This document shows, piece after piece, positions 7,037 to 11,253 of a stretch of DNA of 11,253 nt (positions are counted from its first letter, which is position 1; each line of letters begins with the position of its first letter). Source of the DNA: Desulfuromonadaceae bacterium UBA2294. GTDB lineage: Bacteria > Desulfobacterota > Desulfuromonadia > Desulfuromonadales > UBA2294. The notes under the pieces were generated by a model, which was not told the origin of the DNA, did not search any database, and saw only the letters and a program-made list of their open reading frames with translations. The stretch is taken from contig DDWE01000138.1 of NCBI GenBank assembly GCA_002345625.1, forward strand, positions 1 through 11,253. The letters run 5' to 3'. Both the position numbers and the translations under genes were made by a program.

Positions 7037-7864
7037 TCAGGCGTGGCCGAGCAGGGCAAGCGCATCGACCAGTTCCTGATCACTGGGCGGGACACCATGG
7101 TAGCTGGCCTTGTGCTCAAAGAACGGGACGCCTTTCCCCTTGACCGTGCGCGCAATGATCATGGTCGGCTTGCCCTTGGTCTGTTTGGCGTCGGCAAGAG
7201 CCTGGAGCAGGGCACAGATATCGTGGCCGTCAACCTCCAGTACATGCCAGTTAAAAGCAAGAAACTTAGGCCCCAGGGGGGCGACACCCATGACTTTGGC
7301 GACTTCACCGTCAATCTGCAGAGCATTGGCATCGACAATGGCGCAAAGGTTGTCCAGACCATAGTGTGGAGCAGCCATCGCCGCTTCCCAGACCTGCCCC
7401 TCCTGCATCTCACCATCGCCGAGCAGCACATAAGTGCGGGCTTCACGCTTGGCCAACCGTGCCGCAAGGGCGAGTCCGATGGCCTGCGAAAGCCCTTGAC
7501 CGAGGGATCCGGTGCAGACTTCGACCCCGGGCGTTTTTTTCATGTCGGGATGGCCCTGCAGGTGGCTACCGAGACGACGCAGGGTTTTGAGATCCTCAGG
7601 GGGAAAGTACCCCGCCTCGGCCAGACAAGCGTACAGCGCCGGGGCAGCGTGCCCCTTGGAGAGGACAAAATGGTCGCGGCCATCCCAGCGCGGATTCCCC
7701 GGATCGTGGCGCATCTCGTGAAAGAACAGCGCGGTCAGGGCATCAATGGCCGATAAACTGCCGCCGGTGTGCCCCGAATTCGCTGTGTTGAGCATTTTCA
7801 GGATATTAACCCGCAGCTGCAGGGCGGTCTGTTCCAGTTCGGTGATGGTCGCTTGGTCGGGCAT
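7037..7864 (-). CDS. Transketolase, N-terminal (TPP-binding) subunit
   Basis: 275 aa, the standard size of the first half of a split transketolase. Visible motifs: SGHTGGSLS (30-38), SKGH (69-72), HPD (105-107), GSLGQGL (119-125), and the TPP/Mg motif GDGEMQEGQ (149-157) ending at N180 (DANALQIDG). KGKG (242-245) also fits. The upstream frame is open to 7939, but that extension is not family-like. ATG at 7862-7864 is chosen because GAGAGG sits 6 nt upstream; an ATG two codons earlier (7868-7870) abuts the same GAGAGG and is less likely. Works with the C-terminal subunit, 260 bp downstream, in the pentose phosphate pathway. Confidence 0.93.
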   Translation of the reverse strand: MPDQATITELEQTALQLRVNILKMLNTANSGHTGGSLSAIDALTALFFHEMRHDPGNPRWDGRDHFVLSKGHAAPALYACLAEAGYFPPEDLKTLRRLGSHLQGHPDMKKTPGVEVCTGSLGQGLSQAIGLALAARLAKREARTYVLLGDGEMQEGQVWEAAMAAPHYGLDNLCAIVDANALQIDGEVAKVMGVAPLGPKFLAFNWHVLEVDGHDICALLQALADAKQTKGKPTMIIARTVKGKGVPFFEHKASYHGVPPSDQELVDALALLGHA

Positions 7865-8072
7865 CGACATCCTCTCTTTGCCGCCACAGGGCGGTGTTAA
7901 CGATTTGGGCCCCGCTGATGCTGGCCGCCATCGGCACAATCAGCAGCGTTGCACTCAGGGCCGGGACCGGTCTGTATCAGCTTAATGCGTTTGCAACGTA
8001 AACAGAATTAAACAAAAAAATATAATGGGTATTCAGGCGCTACGGGAGCAGGCTGACACGCAGCGTGGCGCA
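7865..8072. other. 208-bp gap upstream of the transketolase genes
   Basis: No supported gene. Next to the hypothetical gene's stop there is an 8-bp hairpin (8037-8044 with 8064-8071, one G-U pair). On the minus strand a run of seven T follows (8014-8020), but 16 nt after the stem, so it is at best a weak terminator. The AT-rich stretch 8001-8024 and the roughly 150 nt down to the transketolase Shine-Dalgarno could contain the promoter for the transketolase-kinase operon. I could not identify hexamers with confidence. Confidence 0.4.
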
Positions 8073-8618
8073 TCACTTTTTGCTGTCACCCAGAAGATAG
8101 GAGAGGATGACATCATCGAGATCAAACTCCGCCTCACCCTCTTCGACGTCCTCGTCGTTGATCGGCAGCACTTCTTCAACCTCTTCAACCTCTTCGATTG
8201 CCTCGACCTCTTCGAGCGCTTCGGCAATTTCCATCACCGGCACAGAGGCGGGGGCCGGAGCTGGAGCCGGCGGCTCATCGGCCAGAGACACCGGCGGCGG
8301 GACTTCGGCAACCGCCAGTTCAGACTCGACCGGGGCCGGTTTGCTGCCGGCCAGCATGGCATCGATACGCGCGTCAAACTCCCCGATCTTGAGCCGGCGC
8401 AACATATCTTTATGCTGCTCCTTCATCAACTCTTCAACCACCCGGTCGAGGTTGTCGACTTTGGCGATGTCGGCGTAAGAGGTTTTCTGACGGGCGAGGA
8501 TCGTCCCCCCCTTGTAGAGCAGGGTAATAATATTGGTGGTGTTGCGTCCGCCGTCCTCGGTCTGGACGTGAAACACCTCACCTTTGTAGCGAAAATTATG
8601 ATTGAATCCGACGACCAT
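8073..8618 (-). CDS. Conserved hypothetical protein with acidic repeat tail
   Basis: 181 aa, no signal peptide or membrane segment, so probably cytoplasmic. Three parts: a compact N-terminal region (about 5-90) with 'FRYKGEVFHVQTEDGG', 'LLYKGGTILARQKTSYADI' and 'LMKEQHKDMLRRLKIGEFD'; a Pro/Ala linker (about 93-128); and a Glu/Val repeat (about 133-150, 'EEVEEVEEV') followed by a short hydrophobic-acidic end 'FDLDDVILSYLL' (165-176). I recall similar proteins in Geobacter relatives; function unknown. The long linker and short terminal motif suggest a tethered docking peptide (inference). The ATG (8616-8618) has no clear Shine-Dalgarno; an in-frame TGA two codons upstream rules out a longer form. 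Confidence 0.8.
   Translation of the reverse strand: MVVGFNHNFRYKGEVFHVQTEDGGRNTTNIITLLYKGGTILARQKTSYADIAKVDNLDRVVEELMKEQHKDMLRRLKIGEFDARIDAMLAGSKPAPVESELAVAEVPPPVSLADEPPAPAPAPASVPVMEIAEALEEVEAIEEVEEVEEVLPINDEDVEEGEAEFDLDDVILSYLLGDSKK
8165..8216 (-). repeat. Short 9-nt tandem repeat coding the Glu/Val tail
   Basis: On the plus strand CTCTTCAAC is repeated with variants (CTCTTCGAT, CTCTTCGAG) at a 9-nt period, coding EEV/VEE units. A GGAGCC-type 6-nt repetition near 8250-8272 codes Ala-Pro. Such runs can change copy number by slippage. Confidence 0.6.
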
Positions 8619-8654
8619 AGTTCAAACCCGTGCAAATGGCTGCAAAACAGCAGC

Positions 8655-8683
8655 ATTGTTACACACTCCGCGAAATGACGCAA
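8655..8683 (-). promoter_or_regulatory. Weak candidate sigma-70 promoter for the hypothetical gene
   Basis: Minus strand TTGCGT (8678-8683), 17-nt spacer, AACAAT (8655-8660) preceded by TG one base away (extended -10). The match to consensus is only moderate (3/6 and 4/6). A 5-bp hairpin (8639-8643 with 8650-8654) follows at the expected start of the leader. The gene may equally be read from metH, 69 nt upstream. Confidence 0.3.
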
Positions 8684-8687
8684 CCGC

Positions 8688-11090
8688 TCATCCGTGCGAA
8701 GCGGCAAAGAGTTCCTTAACCTTTTTCACTGCTTCGAGGGCATCTTTGGCATAGATGTCGGCGCCGATACGGGCCGCGTAGTCCGGAGTGACCACGGCAC
8801 CGCCAACCATGGTAAAGACCTTGATTCCGGCGGCGCGCAAAGCAGCGATGGTAACCTCCATCTGCTGCAGGGTCGTCGTCATCAGAGCCGACAGGCCAAC
8901 GGCGTCAGCTTTCTGTGCCAGGGCCGCTTCAACTATCCTGTTGGCCGGCACATTCTTGCCGAGATCGATGACTTCAAACCCGTGATTCTCCAACAGGGTA
9001 CAGACAATGTTCTTACCGATATCGTGAATATCCCCTTCGACGGTCGCCATCAGGATGCGTGCCGGCGCCGGTACCTGGGCTCCACTCATCTCCTGCTTGA
9101 GCCGGCCGAAGGCCGCCTGCATGGTCTCGGCCGAGAGCATCACCTGCGGCAGAAAGACCCGGTTCTCGCCGAAGCGCCGACCGACCTCCTCCAGACCGGG
9201 CAACAGCCCTTCATTGCTGACCTGCAACGGGGTCAAGCCCTCAGCGAGGGCGATCTCGACCAGGGCGACAATCCCCTCGGCGTCACCGCCGATAATGGCT
9301 GCCGCCAAACGCTCACGAATCGGTGCGGTGCTCGAGACCGGCTGCGGCGACGCAGTGGTGGCGCCGGCGTAGCAGGCAATGTATTTCTCGGCGCGCTGGT
9401 CGCGATTGAGCAGAACCATAGCTGAGCGCCAGGCATCCATCATCCGCTCTTCGCGCGGATTGATGATCGCCGCCGTCAGCCCGGCCTCGATCGCCATGGA
9501 AAAGAAGGTCGACGAAAGGACTGCCCGTTGCGGCAGACCGAAGGAGATATTGCTGACCCCGAGCACAGTACCGAGGCCGAGCCGATCCCGGACCAGACGC
9601 AGGGCACGCAGGGTCTCCATCGCCCGTTTCTGCTCGGCAGAGACGGTCAGAGTCAGGCAATCGATCAACAGGTCTTCAGCCGGCAGACCGGCAGCCAGAG
9701 CCCGGTCACGAATGCGCTCGGCGATGGCAAGGCGCCCTTCGGCTGTCTCCGGGATCCCCTGCTCATCGAGAGCCAGGCCGATGAGTGCGGCGCCGTAGCG
9801 TGTGGCCAGCGGCAGGATGGCCTGCAGGCTCTTCTCTTCACCGGAGACCGAATTGATCAACACCTTGCCGTCCGCCGCCTGCAGCCCGCGTTCGATAGCA
9901 ACCGGATCGGAGGAGTCGAGGACCAGCGGCGCAGCAGCAACGCCGCAGACCGCGTAGACGGCGCGCTCCAAAGCGGCCGGTTCATCGACTCCGGGGACAC
10001 CGCAGTTGACATCGAGCAGGGTCGCCCCGGCTTCGACCTGCCCCTGGGCCTCGCGCCGGATATAGGCAGTCTTCCCTTCGAGAAGTTCGGCGCTGTAGGC
10101 CTTCTTACCGGTCGGGTTGATGCGCTCACCGATAATGGCGCAGGGCGCATCGCCGCCCAGGGCAACCACCGCCGTGCGACTGGAGAGGAAGCTGCGTCGC
10201 GCCGGAGGAGTCCAACGCTGGTCGCGGCCGTCGAGGGCGAGACGGATGGCACGAATGTGTTCCGGGGTTGTGCCGCAGCAACCGCCGATGACGCGCACGC
10301 CGGCGGCCAGCATGCGGTCGTGGAAAGCGGTCATCTCGGCCGGTGTCCCGGGGAAGACAGTCTCGCCATTGACGACGATCGGCAGCCCGGCGTTAGCCTG
10401 GGCAATCAGAGGCCGGTTGGTGACGGCACGCATCCGCTGAAGGACAGCAAAAATCCCGTCGATACCGAGGCCGCAGTTGGAACCGATAACATCGGCCTGC
10501 AGGGCATCAAGGGTCACCGCAGCTGCCTCCGGCGGCGTACCGAGCACCGAACGCCCGCCATCATCAAAGGTCATCTGGGCGATGAACGGCAGATTTGAAA
10601 AGCTGCGACAGGCGATAGCGGCGGCCCGTAGCTCACGGATATCGAGAAAGGTTTCCATGCTGATCAGATCGGCGCCAGCCGCGACAAACGCCTGCACCTG
10701 TTCCCCGAAAATCGCCACCATCTCCTCGAACCCGGCATCACCCACCGGCTCGAGAAAGCGTCCGGTCGGGCCGATGGAGGCGGCGACGAACCGCTCTGGG
10801 CCGGCAACCTGGCGGGCGATCTCGACGGCGCGGGCATTAATGTCATACACCTGCCCCTCAAGGCCGTAATGGGCCAGCTTGCTACGGCTGCCACCAAAGG
10901 TGTTGGTCACCAGGATATCGGCACCGACATCGGCATATGCTTTATGAACCGCAGCGACCACTTCGGGGGCCTGCAGATTCATCTCTTCCGGGCAGGCTCC
11001 CGGGCGCAGACCGCGCTCCTGCAGCATGGTCCCCATGGCACCATCAAGAACCAGAACCCGCTCCAGCAGGGTTGTGCGAAAATCGTTCAT
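8688..11090 (-). CDS. metH: Cobalamin-dependent methionine synthase, short form without activation domain
   Basis: 800 aa. Transfers a methyl group from methyltetrahydrofolate to homocysteine through cobalamin. The homocysteine domain (about 1-300) has the zinc ligands C206 (SNCGLG) and C271/C272 (GGCCGTTPEH). The pterin domain (about 315-580) starts with IGERINPTGKK (320-330) and includes LDVNCGVPG. The B12 cap region is about 590-670. The cobalamin domain (about 675-800) has the base-off signature DIHDIG (687-692), with H689 as lower ligand, and MVGG (761-764). E. coli MetH is about 1,227 aa; here the C-terminal AdoMet-binding reactivation domain is absent, as in Thermotoga-type MetH. ATG (11088-11090) has AAGGAGGT 8 nt upstream. 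It overlaps the preceding gene by ATGA. Confidence 0.95.
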   Translation of the reverse strand: MNDFRTTLLERVLVLDGAMGTMLQERGLRPGACPEEMNLQAPEVVAAVHKAYADVGADILVTNTFGGSRSKLAHYGLEGQVYDINARAVEIARQVAGPERFVAASIGPTGRFLEPVGDAGFEEMVAIFGEQVQAFVAAGADLISMETFLDIRELRAAAIACRSFSNLPFIAQMTFDDGGRSVLGTPPEAAAVTLDALQADVIGSNCGLGIDGIFAVLQRMRAVTNRPLIAQANAGLPIVVNGETVFPGTPAEMTAFHDRMLAAGVRVIGGCCGTTPEHIRAIRLALDGRDQRWTPPARRSFLSSRTAVVALGGDAPCAIIGERINPTGKKAYSAELLEGKTAYIRREAQGQVEAGATLLDVNCGVPGVDEPAALERAVYAVCGVAAAPLVLDSSDPVAIERGLQAADGKVLINSVSGEEKSLQAILPLATRYGAALIGLALDEQGIPETAEGRLAIAERIRDRALAAGLPAEDLLIDCLTLTVSAEQKRAMETLRALRLVRDRLGLGTVLGVSNISFGLPQRAVLSSTFFSMAIEAGLTAAIINPREERMMDAWRSAMVLLNRDQRAEKYIACYAGATTASPQPVSSTAPIRERLAAAIIGGDAEGIVALVEIALAEGLTPLQVSNEGLLPGLEEVGRRFGENRVFLPQVMLSAETMQAAFGRLKQEMSGAQVPAPARILMATVEGDIHDIGKNIVCTLLENHGFEVIDLGKNVPANRIVEAALAQKADAVGLSALMTTTLQQMEVTIAALRAAGIKVFTMVGGAVVTPDYAARIGADIYAKDALEAVKKVKELFAASHG

Positions 11091-11253
11091 CGGTTCAGAC
11101 CTCCTTCCACACCGGTACTGTCAGTGGGCCGGCGGGCAAATGAAAAATCGGCAAGCAACGGCCGCCGCAGATCGACATGGCCGCGCAAGGTGGTGAGCGG
11201 CTGGTCATCGATCTGCAATACCATCTGGCGTAAGTGAGGGAAATTAACCGCCA
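11087..11253 (-). CDS. C-terminal end of an unidentified gene upstream of metH
   Basis: The minus strand is open from the window edge to TGA at 11087-11089, giving 54 residues that include 'VLQIDDQPLTTLRGHVDLRR' and end GGLNR. One alternative frame is also open for about 50 codons, but it lacks a protein-like composition (many Cys, Trp, Arg) and ends before metH. This frame overlaps metH by ATGA, as expected for coupled genes, so I take it as real. I do not recognise the family. It may be in one operon with metH. Confidence 0.6.
   Translation of the reverse strand, partial: AVNFPHLRQMVLQIDDQPLTTLRGHVDLRRPLLADFSFARRPTDSTGVEGGLNR

Noticed and set aside
7865..7939. 25-residue N-terminal extension of transketolase N
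   Set aside because: No ribosome site at the first ATG, and the extension lacks family-like sequence; GAGAGG marks the start at 7864.
8037..8071. Terminator after the hypothetical gene
   Set aside because: The 8-bp stem has a loop of 19 nt and the T run is 16 nt beyond it, so it is not a standard intrinsic terminator; noted only in the gap description.
9528..10598. Long plus-strand open frame (356 codons) opposite metH
   Set aside because: Antisense shadow of a GC-rich gene; the minus-strand product is clearly MetH.

Overview
All recognisable genes lie on the minus strand, so the window is read from its right end to its left. The genome looks like a Desulfuromonadales/Geobacter-type bacterium. 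The evidence is moderately high GC, a split transketolase, a short MetH without an activation domain, a sensor kinase with a CxxCH heme c motif, a sigma-54 (NtrC-type) regulator, and a small conserved hypothetical of a kind I recall from Geobacter relatives. This assignment rests on gene content and memory, not on a search.

Layout in transcription order: (1) C-terminal 54 codons of an unidentified gene (11087-11253), overlapping metH by ATGA. (2) metH, B12-dependent methionine synthase of 800 aa (8688-11090). (3) A conserved hypothetical with a Pro/Ala linker and an acidic repeat tail (8073-8618), possibly with its own weak sigma-70 promoter. (4) Transketolase N-terminal subunit (7037-7864). 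(5) A 260-bp gap holding a REP/MITE-like imperfect inverted repeat. (6) Transketolase C-terminal subunit (5835-6776), (7) a pseudopilin-like protein (5311-5838), (8) a membrane sensor histidine kinase with a probable periplasmic heme c site (3821-5314), and (9) a sigma-54-dependent response regulator (2444-3814). Genes 6-9 overlap or abut (ATGA, TTGA, 6-nt gap) and form one translationally coupled unit ending in a hairpin terminator (2378-2410). (10) A secreted multidomain protein (signal peptide, NHL-type propeller, two FnIII-like modules, PEGA, FG-GAP/VCBS repeats), 742 codons of which are in the window; it runs off the left edge (1-2227).

The most interesting signal is at the left. The gap between the sigma-54 regulator and the secreted propeller protein contains a near-consensus -24/-12 promoter (2311-2326, minus strand) facing the propeller gene, with inverted repeats around it. 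This suggests a local circuit: a redox- or ligand-sensing heme c kinase phosphorylates an NtrC-type regulator, which activates sigma-54 transcription of a large secreted surface protein. The parts are visible in the sequence; the wiring is inferred. The rest is ordinary one-carbon and pentose-phosphate metabolism, apart from the odd placement of a pseudopilin and a two-component system in a transketolase operon.
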